Assembly: GCF_037176765.1 (NCBI RefSeq) | Contig: NC_090034.1 | Coordinates: forward strand, 97,673,500 to 97,737,499 | Origin: Anolis sagrei | Lineage: Eukaryota > Chordata > Lepidosauria > Squamata > Anolidae | Reading direction: 5' to 3' | Length of the DNA stretch: 64,000 nucleotides | Shown: piece by piece, positions 10,841 to 51,252 of the stretch | Position numbering within the stretch: position 1 is the first letter of the stretch | Layout: each line of letters opens with the position of its first letter | The notes under the pieces: model-generated | The model's database searches: none | Seen by the model: the letters and a program-made list of their open reading frames with translations, nothing else | Told to the model about the DNA's origin: nothing | Made by a program: the position numbers and the translations under genes

Positions 10841-13800
10841 TGTGCCGTCGCGCCTGGGGGCTATAACTCTTACTGAAAGAGGCATGGACGTGACATCTTT
10901 TCCCCAGGGGATTGCTTCTTGCCCTCCTTTAGGAAAACAGGAACTCCCAAGGGCCAAAAACACTAGATAACTCATAATAGCTTTAATTGTTCACAAAGAG
11001 TTATCCCTTTAAGGCAATAAGCTGGAAGTTTCAAAGGGGTAAAGGAAAATATACATTACAGCCTTTGGTTGTTTTGGGTCCAAGGAGTTTTGCAACTGAG
11101 CTTTTCCAGGTCCCTCTTTCTCAATGGCTGTGAATATCGGAATAATCACAACCCCAATTCCAATGGCCTATATTTTGAAGGCACAAAGCCTTTCTCTGCT
11201 GCCAAAGAACTGGTTTGAAGGTGCTTGAGACTTCTCAACGTCGTCCAGGTTGATCTGAACATGAAGCATAAGTCTCAAGGGTAAGAACCTCAGAATTGGT
11301 GCTGAGAGGTAACTTAATCAAGGGCTTCAGAGCCAAGTCTCTCTCTCACATCCTTCTGATAGAAAGTTTGATGGTGGAGTGGAAAAGGAAACACTGTCTT
11401 GCTCTCCAGGAAGAGGTGGGGTCAAACAACTGAGCAGGAGGAGCAATTCAACTGGTGCAAACAACATTGATTGACAGCTATAAATAACCAATCATAGAAT
11501 CATAGAATCAAAGAGTTGGAAGAGACCTCATGGGCCATCCAGTCCAACCCCCTGCCAAGAAGCAGGAATATTGCATTCAAATCACCCCTGACAAATGGCC
11601 ATCCAGCCTCTGCTTAAAAGCTTCCAAAGAAGGAGCCTCCACCACACTCCGGGGCAGAGAGTTCCACTGCTGAACGGCTCTCACAGTCAGGAAGTTCTTC
11701 CTAATGTTCAGATGGAATCTCCTCTCTTGTAGTTTAAAGCCATTGTTCCGCGTCCTAGTCTCCAAGGAAGCAGAAAACAAGCTTACTCCCTCCTCCCTGT
11801 GGCTTCCTCTCACATATTTATACATGGCTATCATATCTCCTCTCAGCCTTCTCTTCTTCAGGCTAAACATGCCCAGTTCCCCAAGCCGCTCCTCATAGGG
11901 CTTGTTCTCCAGACCCTTGATCATTTTAGTCGCCCTCCTCTGGACACATTCCAGCTTGTCAATATCTCTCTTGAATTGTGGTGCCCAGAATTGGACACAA
12001 TATTCCAGATGTGGTCTAACCAAAGCAGAATAGAGGGGTAGCATTACTTCCTTAGATCTAGACACTATGCTCCTATTGATGCAGGCCAAAATCCCATTGG
12101 CTTTTTTTGCCGCCACATCACATTGTTGGCTCATGTTTAACTTGTTGTCCACGAGGACTCCAAGATCTTTTTCACACGTACTGCTCTCGAGCCAGGCGTC
12201 CCCCATTCTGTTTCTTTGCATTTCATTTTTTCTGCCAAAGTGGAGTACCTTGCATTTGTCACTGTTGAACTTCATTTTGTTAGTTTTGGCCCATCTCTCT
12301 AATCTGTCAAGATCGTTTTGAATTCTGCTCCTGTCCTCTGGACTATTGGCTATCCCTCCCAATTTGGTGTCATCTGCAAACTTGATGATCATGCCTTCTA
12401 GCCCTTCATCTAAGTCATTAATAAAGATGTTGAACAGGACTGGGCCCAGGACGGAACCCTGCGGCACTCCACTTGTCACTTCTTTCCAAGATGAAGAGGA
12501 AGCATTAGTGAGCACTCTCTGTGTTCGTCCACTTAACCAATTACAGATCCACCTCACCGTAGTTTTGCCTAGCCCACATTGGACTAGTTTCCTTGCCAGA
12601 AGGTCATGGGGGACCTTGTCGAAGGCCTTACTGAGATCCAGGTACGCTACATCCACGGCATTCCCCGCATCTACCCAGCTTGTAGCTCTATCGAAGAAAG
12701 AGATCAGATTAGTCTGGCATGACTTGTTTTTGATAAATCCATGTTGACTATTAGCGATGACTGCATTTGTTTCTAAGTGTTTGCAGACCGCTTCCTTAAC
12801 AATCTTTTCCAGAATCTTGCCCGGTATCGATGTGAGGCTGACTGGACGCTAGTTGTTTGGGTCATCCTTTTTTCCCTTCTTGAAGATTGGGACCACATTG
12901 GCCCTCCTCCAATCTGCTGGAACTTCTCCCGTTCTCCAAGAACTCTCAAAGATGGTTGCCAATGGTTCCGAAATGACTTCCGCTAGTTCCTTCAATACTC
13001 TGGGGTGTAGTTGATCTGGCCCTGGGGACTTGAACTCATTTAGAGCGGCCAGGTATTCCTGGACGACTTCTTTCCCAATTTGGAGTTGGATGTCCTCCAA
13101 TCCCTCATCCACTCCATCTTGCTGAGGTTGAAGACTCTCTTTTTGTGAGAAGACCGAGGCAAAGAAGGCATTAAGTAGTTCTGCCTTTTCCCTATCCCCT
13201 GTCAGCATTGCCCCATCTTCTCCTCGAAGAGGTCCTATCGCCTCCTTGTTTTTCCTTTTTCTACTGACATAAGAATAGAAGCCCTTTTTATTGTTTTTAA
13301 TGTCCCTGGCAAGTCTGAGCTCGTTTTTTGCTTTAGCTTTGCGGACCTTTTCCCTACAGGTGTTGGCTATTTGTTTGAATTCTTCTTTGGTGATTTCTCC
13401 CTTTTTCCACTTCTTGTGCATGTCTCTTTTGTGTCTTAGCACAGTTAGAAGTTTTTTGGACATCCATTCTGGCTTCTTTGCACTTGTCCTATTTTTTCTC
13501 TTTGTTGGCACGGTTTGCAATTGCGTCTTGAGTATTTCACTCTTGAGAAATTCCCATCCATCCGTAGCTCCCTTGTCTTTTAGTATCTGTGTCCACGGAA
13601 TGCTGCTCAGCGTTTCCTTCATTTTTTGGAAATCAGCTCTCCTAAAGTCCAAAATGCGGGTTTGACTTGTCTTAGTTTTGGCCTTCCTTTGTACCTCAAA
13701 TTGCAGGAGCACATGGTCACTTGCCCCTAAGGATCCTACCACTTCGACCGCATCGATCAGGTCCTCCGCATTTGTTAGGATGAGATCAAGAGTAGCCAAT

Positions 13801-14766
13801 CCCCTTGTTGCCTCTTCTACCTTCTGGACCATGAAATTGTCTGCAAGGCAAGCGAGGAATTTGTTGGACCTTGTACTCTTGGCCGAGTTTGTTTTCCAGC
13901 AAATATCGGGATAGTTGAAATCGCCCATGACTACTACATATCTTTTCTGTGTCTGTTTGGTCAACTGTTGGCAGAAGACATCATCAAGATCTTCCTCCTG
14001 GCTTGGGGGTCTGTAGTAGACGCCTACAACGACATCTTTTTGAGTCCCAGTTCCCTTGATTCTTATCCAGATGATTTCAAGCTGGTTTCCCAGATTGCTG
14101 TCTTGAATTTCTTCTGCAGCATAAGAGTTTTTGACATATAAGGCTACTCCGCCTCCTCTCCCCTTTGTTCGGTTTCTGTGAAAGAGGTTATACCCCTCGA
14201 TATCTACATTCCAGCGATAGGAGTCATCCCACCAGGTTTCAGTGATGGCTATGATATCATATTTGTGGTGTTGTGCTAGAAGTTGGAGTTCGTCTTGTTT
14301 ATTTCCCATGCTCTGTGCATTAGTGTAAAGACATGTGAGCCCCTGGGATCTTCCCTTGAGCTGTTTAATTGGGATTATTGTGCTTTTGGTACTTGGTCCT
14401 TGTTGTGTTTGTGCAGCCCTCCGTTTAGCCTTCTGGCGATTCCCAGACATTATGGGTAAAGTAGTGTTCGCAAGGCTGTTGTCCCCCTCCCCCGGTGGAC
14501 CTAGTTTAAAGTGCGTCTAATGAGGTTTGCAAGTCTGTGAGCAAAAAGGTGTTTTCCTACTTGTGTGAGATGCACCCCATCCCTTGCCAGTAGGCCATCC
14601 TCCTGGAATAGCAGGCCATGGTCGAGGAAGCCAAAGCGTTCCTCCTGACACCAATCAATCCAACTATACATTTACAGGGTAAAAAGGAAAAAGCAGGCAT
14701 GATACAACAGTTCAAATCCTACAACTTACAATTCTACATATAGGTGGCGCCACTCGCACCGTCACA
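10841..14766 (+). mobile_element. Solo LTR (copy 2) split by a CR1 LINE
   Basis: Starts tgtgccgtcgcgcc and ends gcaccgtcaca, with a perfect 5-bp target duplication ctacc at 10836-10840 and 14767-14771. LTR sequence is 10841-11494 plus 14658-14766, about 763 bp. It is the same family and orientation as copy 1. No internal viral region is seen. It is a fossil, younger than the L2 it interrupts and older than the CR1 inside it. Confidence 0.75.
11495..14649 (-). mobile_element. CR1 LINE, 3.15 kb, near-complete ORF2
   Basis: Minus-strand CR1 with an 8-bp target duplication accaatca (11487-11494 and 14650-14657). From its 5' side: the end of ORF1 (14649-14501, with the esterase-type motif ARDGVHLT); then ORF2 from Met at 14450 to the stop at 11577. 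ORF2 starts with the APE endonuclease (LYTNAQSMGNKQDEL, ITETWWDD, GDFNYPDICW) and continues with reverse transcriptase (YLDLSKAFDKVPHD, PQGSVLGP, FADDTKL). ORF2 spans 958 codons with one in-frame TAG at 12849-12851. The 3' end is the CR1-type catagaat repeat. 5' truncation lies within ORF1. It is a young copy by its near-open frame and clear TSD. Confidence 0.95.
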
Positions 14767-15146
14767 CTACCCTCTAAAACCTCTGTTAAGACTCATTTCA
14801 CTGCTGTCATACCCAGTGTTACAAATTTTTAATCTATTAGAATTGGCCATGCCCACAGTGTTGGATCCTTATGTTTTTAAATATTGTGTCTTATTGCGGA
14901 TATGTTATTTATAATGGTTTTTGTATTGTATTTTATTTTTTTGTTTTACTCTATTGCTGTGTTGGTTATACTGTTAGATTGTATTGTTGGGCTTGGCCTC
15001 ATGTAAGCCACCCCGAGTCCCCTTGGGGAGATGGTGGCGGGGTATAAATAAATAATTATTATTATTTCTAATTATTGCCTGAATAAAATATATTTTAATG
15101 GTTTTATATAATGGTTTTTATGGTAAAGCTGCTGTATTTGCAATAA

Positions 15147-15817
15147 CAGTAGAGTCTCGCTTATCCAACATAAACGAGCTGGCAGAATGTTGGATAAGCG
15201 AAAATGTTGGATAATAAGGAGGGATTAAGGAAAAGCCTATTAAATGTCAAATTATGTTATGATTTTACAAATTAAGCATAAAAACATTATGTTTTACAAC
15301 AAATCAACAGAAAAAAGCAGTTCATAGAATCCTAGAATCCTAGAATTAGAAGAGACCTTGTGGGCTATCCAGTCCTGCCAAGAAGCAGGAAAAATGCATT
15401 CAGCACCCCCAACGGATGGCCATCCAGCCTCTGTTTAAAAGCCTCCATAGAAGAAGCCCCCACCACACTCCAGGGCAGAGAGTTCCACTGCTGAACAGCT
15501 CTCACAGTCAGGAAGTTCTTCCTAATGTTCAGGTGGAATCTCCTTTCCTGTAGTTTGAAGCCATTGTTCCATTGCGTCCTAGTCTCCAGGACAGCCGAAA
15601 ACAAGCCTGCTCCCTCCTCCCTATGACTTCCTCTCACATATTTATACATGGCACAGTTCAATACACAGTATCATTATCTAGTAATTACTGTATTTACGAA
15701 TTTAGCACCAAAACATCACAATGTATGGAAATAGCTGTGTATCTGGACAGGAGGCAGACTGTGTTGGATAATACAGACCGTTGGATGAGTGGAGATTGAA
15801 TAAGCAAGTCTCTACTG
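15147..15817 (+). mobile_element. Tigger/pogo-type MITE, interrupted by CR1
   Basis: Terminal inverted repeats cagtagagtctcgcttatcc and ...gtctctactg with TA next to the ends. The body has ttggataataaggagggatt and aatttagcaccaaaac. A CR1 fragment sits at 15325-15653. A second copy of the same MITE is at 30316-31624. Confidence 0.75.
15325..15653 (-). mobile_element. CR1 LINE 3' fragment inside the Tigger MITE
   Basis: 329-bp minus-strand CR1 3' end: tagaatcctagaatcc at its 3' terminus and coding for the C-terminal tail (NIRKNFLTVRAVQQWNSLP). It is flanked by a 7-bp target duplication cagttca at 15318-15324 and 15654-15660. Confidence 0.85.
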
Positions 15818-16065
15818 TATTGTGAACCAGTGCATTTCAGTTCATTTTAAATATTGCTTTGCTTCAAATCCAGAACACGAAAGGGGCAATTGCATGTATT
15901 CAAGCCAGTCTGAAGTTTTTTTTCCATCTGCCTAAATCTCTCCATGCAAAGATCAATGTGAAATCTTTAGGTTGCTAAATCTTTAGGACACATATACAAA
16001 CATGAAACATTTTTGATATAATAAAGTTGTTGCAACATTCAATGCTTCACAACAAACAAAATATA

Positions 16066-16205
16066 GACATCCATTATCCAAAATGCTCGGGACCAGAAGT
16101 GTTTTGGATTATGGATTTTCCTCCTGATTTTGGAATACTTGTATTTGTACCCACATACATCATGTGATATCTTGGAGATGGGACCCAAGTTTAGACATGG
16201 ATCAG
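16066..16205. repeat. Possible second Tigger-type MITE fragment
   Basis: Contains attatccaaaatgctcggga and gaagtgttttggattatgga, a motif set I associate with pogo-like MITEs. Ends are not defined. Confidence 0.35.
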
Positions 16206-16364
16206 CTAGGTAACAATAGAGCAGCAGCTGCCTACAGGATATGGACATTACAAAACTGCACAATTCTAATTCCTGTCTATCTAAGTCCATTTAGAAAGAT
16301 TGAATTTTTGCACAAAATGCAGCCTTATGTCATTATTGTTACTCTGCCTTTATGTCGCCTTCAC

Positions 16365-16510
16365 TGAGGCCCTATTTACACTGCCAAATATTGCTGTGTA
16401 GACTCATATAATGCAGTCTGAATGACACTGAAGTGCATTATATGGTCTACACTGGCCAGGTAATGTAGTTTGAACTGTAATATATGGAAGTGTAGATCCA
16501 GCCTGAGTTA
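16365..16510. mobile_element. Palindromic MITE (hAT-like)
   Basis: Imperfect inverted arms: ccctatttacactgccaaat at the left and ggaagtgtagatccagcct at the right, with atgcagt/actgcat-type pairs inside. It is related to the MITEs at 28563, 43235 and 60792. Confidence 0.5.
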
Positions 16511-16574
16511 GTTAGGGAATGGTGGAAGCAAAAGTAACCTCTTTAACCATTTCTACAAAATATATGTGGCACAC

Positions 16575-16640
16575 TATATTATTTTATTTATTTATTTACA
16601 ACATTTCTACCCCACTCTTCTCACCCTTGCACAGAGTAAT
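16575..16640 (-). mobile_element. LINE 3' end fragment
   Basis: The short minus-strand end (taaa)n followed by a gtagaaatgttg...gggtgagaag block resembles the last 60 bases of L2-type elements. It lies just downstream of gene C. Confidence 0.4.
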
Positions 16641-16661
16641 TTTGACCAGGAAAAATTGTTG

Positions 16662-16910
16662 CTGTCAATTTTTTTTCATGTCAGGAGCAACTTGTGAAAC
16701 GGCAAGCCACTTCTGGTGTGAGAGAATTGTACATCTGCAAGGAAGTTGTCCAGGGGACGCCCAGATGTTTGATGTTTTACCATCCTTGTGGGAAGCTTCT
16801 GTCATGTCCCCACATGGGGAGCTGGAGCTGACAGAGGGAGCTCATCCATGCTCCCCCTGGATTCAAACCACTGACCTGTCAGTCAGTAGTCCTGCTTGCA
16901 CAAGGGCCAT
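16662..16910 (-). mobile_element. tRNA-derived SINE (type b)
   Basis: Minus-strand copy. The A-rich tail is at 16670 next to catgtcaggagcaacttgtg. Then come gtgagagaattgtacatctg, caaggaagttgtccagggga and the head with box B (rc of ctggattcaaaccactgacc). It lies between genes D and C, 250 bp downstream of gene C. Confidence 0.75.
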
Positions 16911-17163
16911 AAATTGCAAAGTTTTCCTGCTTGCACAAGGGTCACAAATTGCAAAGTTTGTAATGAGTCCTGTGTTATCAATCCACAACCTGGTGGGTTC
17001 AATAGCACTCAATTCCAAAAATCCCTATTCTGCTGTTGTGGAATGGAAGTCAACTATTTGAGAGCTAGAAAAAAAAAGATGAGTGTCATCTCTTCTCCCT
17101 AATGTAGGTGGGGGAATATGACTTATATTAAAGAGTTATGGCTGTGGACAAAGGCTCTCCCAG

Positions 17164-34895
<17,732 letters not shown>

Positions 34896-34956
34896 GATGG
34901 AGTTTGCACTCCTCGTGCTCCTTTACTCAGAATGTGGGCTTCATGTTCTGTCCATG

Positions 34957-34964
34957 TATTTAAT
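34957..34964 (-). promoter_or_regulatory. Candidate TATA-like box of gene C
   Basis: Minus-strand ATTAAATA, 62-69 bp before the ATG, in a 20-base stretch identical to that before gene D. The 5' leader between box and ATG is less similar than the box itself. Confidence 0.45.
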
Positions 34965-35224
34965 TTGGAGGTAGATTGGGCCCCACCTTCTGCCTTGCAT
35001 AACCATGTGGCAAGTGGAGTGTTTCATTTACGGAACCAAAATCAAATTTAATTGTCTCTTTCCTAGTTAATTATTATTATCCTTAGAGAAGACATGTAGA
35101 TTCGCATTTCTGTGTTCCTGCAGGCCAAAACCTGCTTAGTTTTTTTCTTTGAACCCTTGCAATAAAATCATTCCTGGCAATTGAGTTCACCAACCAAAAA
35201 AAAAAAAAAAAAAAAAAAAAGCAG

Positions 35225-35920
35225 AAGGAAAGACAACCCTATAGTGAATCAATGGAAATGGAAATGGTCCTAATCATTGTAGAGTGTTGCCAAAATGCAA
35301 TAAAAAATTAAAGGTGGATGCAGGCCATTTGCTCTCTTCACATGTGGGTCGCAGTGCAACAGTCTGTCCAAGCCCTATGCAGGATATCAACATTGCTGTC
35401 TGGAGGCCTTTGTGCCATGTGCACAATGCTCAATGTTCAACTGTGATGCATAATGCGATACACAATGTTGTTTCACGCACAACTCCATTTCCACCTAAGT
35501 CCATCAGGATCCCTGTTACAATCCCTCTTTTGCACCAAAGTTCACTGGAGTGAGCAATGGAAACATCATTTTGTTGTATCTGAACAACGGAAGAACAGAG
35601 CTCTGCTACTTGCAATGACTATGCCCAGTAAATCTGGTCTGGATATGTGATTTTGCTGCATTTCTTGAAATACTACCAGCTTTTTCATCCTTTCTCTTTT
35701 TCATATCAGGTTGAAAGTCTTTGTGATGCAATTGGATGAAATCCATGTCTTAGTTTAAATCTATGAACATTCTTCTAATGTGTTAATTTTGTCACTGAGC
35801 CAAAGAATAAGGTGCTTTTATAGATGGTTGTATACTGTAATTTTCCCCCTACTGCTACATAGAAATGCCATGCGTTATTCTTGCATAATTAGTGCGGGAA
35901 GCTAATACCTTTTGTTAGGT
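35225..35920. other. Spacer between genes C and B, nothing recognised
   Basis: Upstream region of gene C. The first part up to about 35225, including a run of about 29 A, aligns loosely to the upstream region of gene D near 5675-5720. No other feature is supported. Confidence 0.4.
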
Positions 35921-35921
35921 T

Positions 35922-36125
35922 TTTTTTCCGTGTCAGGAGCGACTTGAGAAATTGCAAGTCATTTCTGGTGTGAGAGAATTGGCCGTCTGCAAGGATGTTA
36001 CTCAGAGGATGCCCAGATTTTTTTGATGTTTTTATCATCCTTGTGGGAGGCTTCTCTCATGTCCCTGCATGAGGAGCTGGAGCTGGCAGAGGGAGCTCAT
36101 CTGTGTTCTCCCCGGAAGCTCCCCC
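35922..36125 (-). mobile_element. tRNA-derived SINE (type b), head truncated
   Basis: 3' side ttccgtgtcaggagcgactt, body gagagaattggccgtctgca and cttgtgggaggcttctctca, ending near ctccccggaagctcc without the rest of the head. Confidence 0.75.
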
Positions 36126-36340
36126 CTTGCATAATTACATAATTAAAAAGTAACGATAGTAATGATGCGGACCCCTTACTATATTTTAGAAATACATTAG
36201 AAACTATTGCCCCCCTCCCAATTTAGTAATGAGTATTGAAACATTTTTTCATTGATTGCACAGGCCTAATATATATCGTTCAACCCAAATTCCTGCAGGA
36301 ATAGTACCCATAATTTCACCTAATTGCATCTGACAAAATG

Positions 36341-37114
36341 GAATCATAGAGTTGGAAGAGACCTCAGGGACCATCCAGTCCAACCCCCTGCCAAGAAGCA
36401 GGAATATTGCATTCAAATCACCCCTGACAGATGGCCATCCAGCCTCTGTTTAAAAGCTTCCAAAGAAGGAGCCTCCACCACACTCTGGAGCAGAGAGTTC
36501 CACTGCTGAACAACTCTCACAGTTAGGAAGTTCTTCCTCATGTTCAGATGGAATCTCCTCTCTTGTAGTTTGAAGCCATTGTTTCGTGTCCTAGTCTCCA
36601 GGGAAGCAGAAAACAAGCTTGCTCCCTCCTCCCTGTGGCTTCCTCTCACATATTTATACATGGCTATCATATCTTCTCTCAGCCTTCTCTTCTTCAGGCT
36701 AAACATGCCCAGCTCCTTAAGCCACTCCTCATAGGGCTTGTTCTCCAGACCCTTGATCATTTTAGTCGCCCTCCTCTGGACACATTCCAGCTTGTCAAGA
36801 TCTCTCTTGAATTGTGGTGCCTGGAATTGGACTAAATATTCCAGGTGTGGTCTAACCAAAGCAGAATAGAGGGGTAGCATGACTTCCCTGGACCTAGACA
36901 CTATGCTCCTATGATGCAGGCCAAAAATCCCATTGGCTTTTTTTGCTGCCACATCACATTGTTGGCTCATGTTTAACTTGTTGTCCACGAGGACTCCAAG
37001 ATCTTTTTCACACGTACTGCTCTCGAGCCAGGCATTGTCCCCCATTTTGCATCTTTGCATTTCGTTTTTCCTGCCAAAGTGGAGTATCTTGCATTTGTCA
37101 CTGTTGAACTTCAA
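36341..37114 (-). mobile_element. CR1 LINE 3' fragment
   Basis: 774-bp minus-strand CR1. It encodes the end of RT and the C-terminal domain (LKFNSDKCKILHFGRKNE, WLESSTCEKDLGVLVDNK, YKYVRGSHREEG), close to the 11495 copy. The 3' end agaatcatagagttggaag is at the left. It lies in the spacer between C and B, upstream of gene C. Confidence 0.88.
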
Positions 37115-37239
37115 ATATGTCCTCTTTGGGAATTTTCTAGATTCGTTAGGCAATTCTATGGTATGCTTCTTCCAAAAGTTACCATAGAGTTGTTGTGGAG
37201 GACCTAGGAAATTCCCATTGGAAGTCATTCATTTCAACA

Positions 37240-37881
37240 GGGTTTGTTATTATTCATGGCTTCCTGATTCCACAATTTCAGGATTCTATTTTCCCTTCTG
37301 CTTCTGCCTCTTCATTTCATGCTTTATGTTTCCTTGCCACAAATTTGTGCTTCTACCATTTTAAAGCTGATCTTTCTTTTTTATTGTTCCATGTGAATGT
37401 GCATTTATACATTATTTGTTATTTATAAAGTACATTTTCTTATTTCAAAACAAGTATCAAAAATGGAGGGTGTAGGTGGGTTTCAAACCCCAGAATGAAT
37501 GAATTAAAAGCATTTCAATGCATTTCAAAGGGAAAAAAATCACTTTGTGATAAGAGCATTTGAATTAAGATCTTGGTCACAGAACAAATTAACTCTTAAG
37601 TCAAGGTATCACTGTATATACACACAGAAACAGAAAGCGAGAGAAAAGCAAAGAAGCACCAAAATCCTAAAATGCAGTAGATCAAAAGTTTCTTCTCTAT
37701 GCCTTGGATTACAACTGCATGCCAATTCAAGAAGCCATAATCAGGGAAAAACTATATCTGGTAGCCATCATTAAAATGTGCCACATGAGAGTCAGGAAAG
37801 AGAGAAAGATTGCTCTGCCTTCCCCATACAAAGGTCAGATGCAATGCAAGTACAAAGAATCCTATAAGTGGGATCTTCGGG
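37240..37881. repeat. Left part of the duplicated block, downstream of gene B
   Basis: Aligns to about 52200-52808 downstream of gene A (gttccatgtgaatgtgcatt, catttcaatgcatttca, gcatgccaattcaagaagcc). It includes an unnamed A/T-rich repeat. It marks the 3' side of the block duplicated to give genes B and A. Confidence 0.65.
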
Positions 37882-49606
<11,725 letters not shown>

Positions 49607-50178
49607 AATTTGTGTTGATTCCTCTTCTCCCTCTGCTTTGCAGAATGTGGTGACCTGTCCCACTTGGCTATAACTCTTTTTATTGGATCGGGTGTCAGAC
49701 ACAACTCCATAGGTTAAACAAACATCTCATGTCTGGTTAATCAGTGTTTTGAACATTTTTCGTGAAGGACATACGACCTTGTTTCTGCTGTTTAAGGAGT
49801 TTTTACCTATTATAAACTTTTGGAATTAGATCCTGGCTTCAAACTAGGTCAACAAGAAAGAATACCTAAGAAGAAGTGCAAATTGCACTCAATGCTTTAT
49901 AGAGTTGTGAAATGCAATACGTTTAAATAAAGTTCTCCTAAATAAAAGAAGGACCAGACTTTTAGCTGTACTGACAAGTAGGGTGGAGCCAAACTGGGAC
50001 AGCTTCATAGAAGGACAATGAGGATGACAAGTGGTCTGGAGAACAAAACAGAGGAAAGGTTGAAAAGCTTAGCATGTTCAGCCTGATGAAGAGAAGACTG
50101 ATATCTTTGCAGGCTGCCACAGAGAGGCGGGTGCAGATTTGTTCTGCACTGCTCTAGACAGAGAGACAAGTTCTAAAG
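49607..50178. other. Upstream region of gene B
   Basis: Leader and promoter region. 49740-49930 aligns to 63600-63910 upstream of gene A. After about 49930 the alignment ends, giving the right edge of the duplicated block. Confidence 0.55.
49676..49684 (-). promoter_or_regulatory. Candidate TATA-like box of gene B
   Basis: Minus-strand AATAAAAAG about 70-78 bp before the ATG, at the place that aligns with the TATAAATA of gene A. The two leaders downstream align well. Weaker match than in gene A. Confidence 0.35.
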
Positions 50179-50186
50179 CTCTAAAG

Positions 50187-50901
50187 CAGTGTTTCTCAAT
50201 CTGGGAGTCAGGACCCCGGGGGGGGGGGGGTCACAAGGGGGTGTCAGAGGGGTCACCAAAGATAATCAGAAAACACAGTATGTTCTGTTGGTCATGGGGA
50301 TTCTGTGTGGGAAGTTTGGCCCAAATTCTATTGTTGGTGGGGTTCAGAATGCTCTTTGATTGTAGGTGAGCTATAAATCCCACCAATTACAACTCCCAAA
50401 TGTCAAGGCCTGTTTTCCCCAAAGTTCACCAGTGTTCACATTTGGGCATATTGAGGATTCAGGCCAAGTTTAGTCCAGATCCATCATTGTTTATGTCCAC
50501 AGTGCTATCTTAATGTAGGTGAACTACAATTCCAAAACTCAAGGTCAATACCCACCAACCCCTTCCAGTATTTTCTCTTGGTCATGTGAGTTCTGTGTTC
50601 CAAGTTTGGTTCTATCATTTGTGGAATTCAGAATGCTCTTTGATTTTAGGTAAACTATAAATCCCAAATGACAAAATCAATCTCCCCCCTCCCCAACCCC
50701 ACCAATATTCAAATATGGGAGTATCGAATATTTCTGCCAAATTTGGTCCACAAAATGAGAATACATTCTGCATATCAGATATTTACAATAGCAAAATTAT
50801 TGTTATGAAGTAGCAACAAAAATAATTTTGTGGTTGAGGGTCACCACAACATGGGGAACTGTATTAAGGGGTCACGGCATCAGGAAAGTTGAGAAACACT
50901 G
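50187..50901 (-). mobile_element. hAT non-autonomous element (SPIN/URR-like), complete, 715 bp
   Basis: Both ends are present: cagtgtttctcaatctggg on the left and ggaaagttgagaaacactg on the right. It has a perfect 8-bp target duplication ctctaaag (50179-50186 and 50902-50909). The interior has no transposase frame. It lies in the spacer between genes B and A. Confidence 0.9.
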
Positions 50902-51252
50902 CTCTAAAGTTACAAGGAGGTAGTTTTTGTAAAGGTAGCAGAAGAATTGGGTTAATGTGTACCTACTTTTGCACTTCATTACTTGTTCTGATATTGAAGT
51001 TTGAAGCAATTCTATTAGAAAAACAGGCTACTGTCCTACTGTCCTTGATTTCGTCATATGACCCTGGTGCAATCTACTTATTTGTACCCAAATAATTGCC
51101 ACGTCTTTTTTAGCCATCTGGCCCATAGCCTGTAGATTTGATAAAATAAACTCTGGTTATGCTAAAATACAGCATATTGGCAGCTTTGATGTGTACAAGG
51201 AATCCAAAGGTCTCCTGGGAGTTTCAGGAATTAGGAAACAAGGACATACAAT

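Larger units (their letters stand above)
10565..15067 (+). mobile_element. L2-like LINE 3' part, split by a solo LTR
   Basis: The left piece (about 10565-10840) encodes the L2 ORF2 tail (gaggacgagggagaaggcct, gaaaacttggttgttccaat). The right piece (14767-15067) is the L2 3' UTR ending ccaccccgagtccccttggg, then a (taaa)n/(att)n tail. The LTR at 10841-14766 sits between them with a ctacc duplication, so the two pieces are best read as one older insertion. Confidence 0.65.

Noticed and set aside
11704-13914. Open frames on the plus strand across 11704-13914 (for example 13291-13665)
   Set aside because: They are antisense to the CR1 ORF2, whose minus-strand frame has clear endonuclease and RT motifs; the plus frames have no recognisable domain.
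7994-14766. The two LTR copies as ends of one full retroelement
   Set aside because: Each copy has its own 5-bp flanking duplication, and the sequence between them holds a SINE, plain spacer and part of an L2, not an internal retroelement region. Two separate solo LTRs fit better.
16519-17061. 180-codon plus-strand open frame
   Set aside because: It runs through a minus-oriented SINE and has no protein similarity I can recognise; the length is chance.
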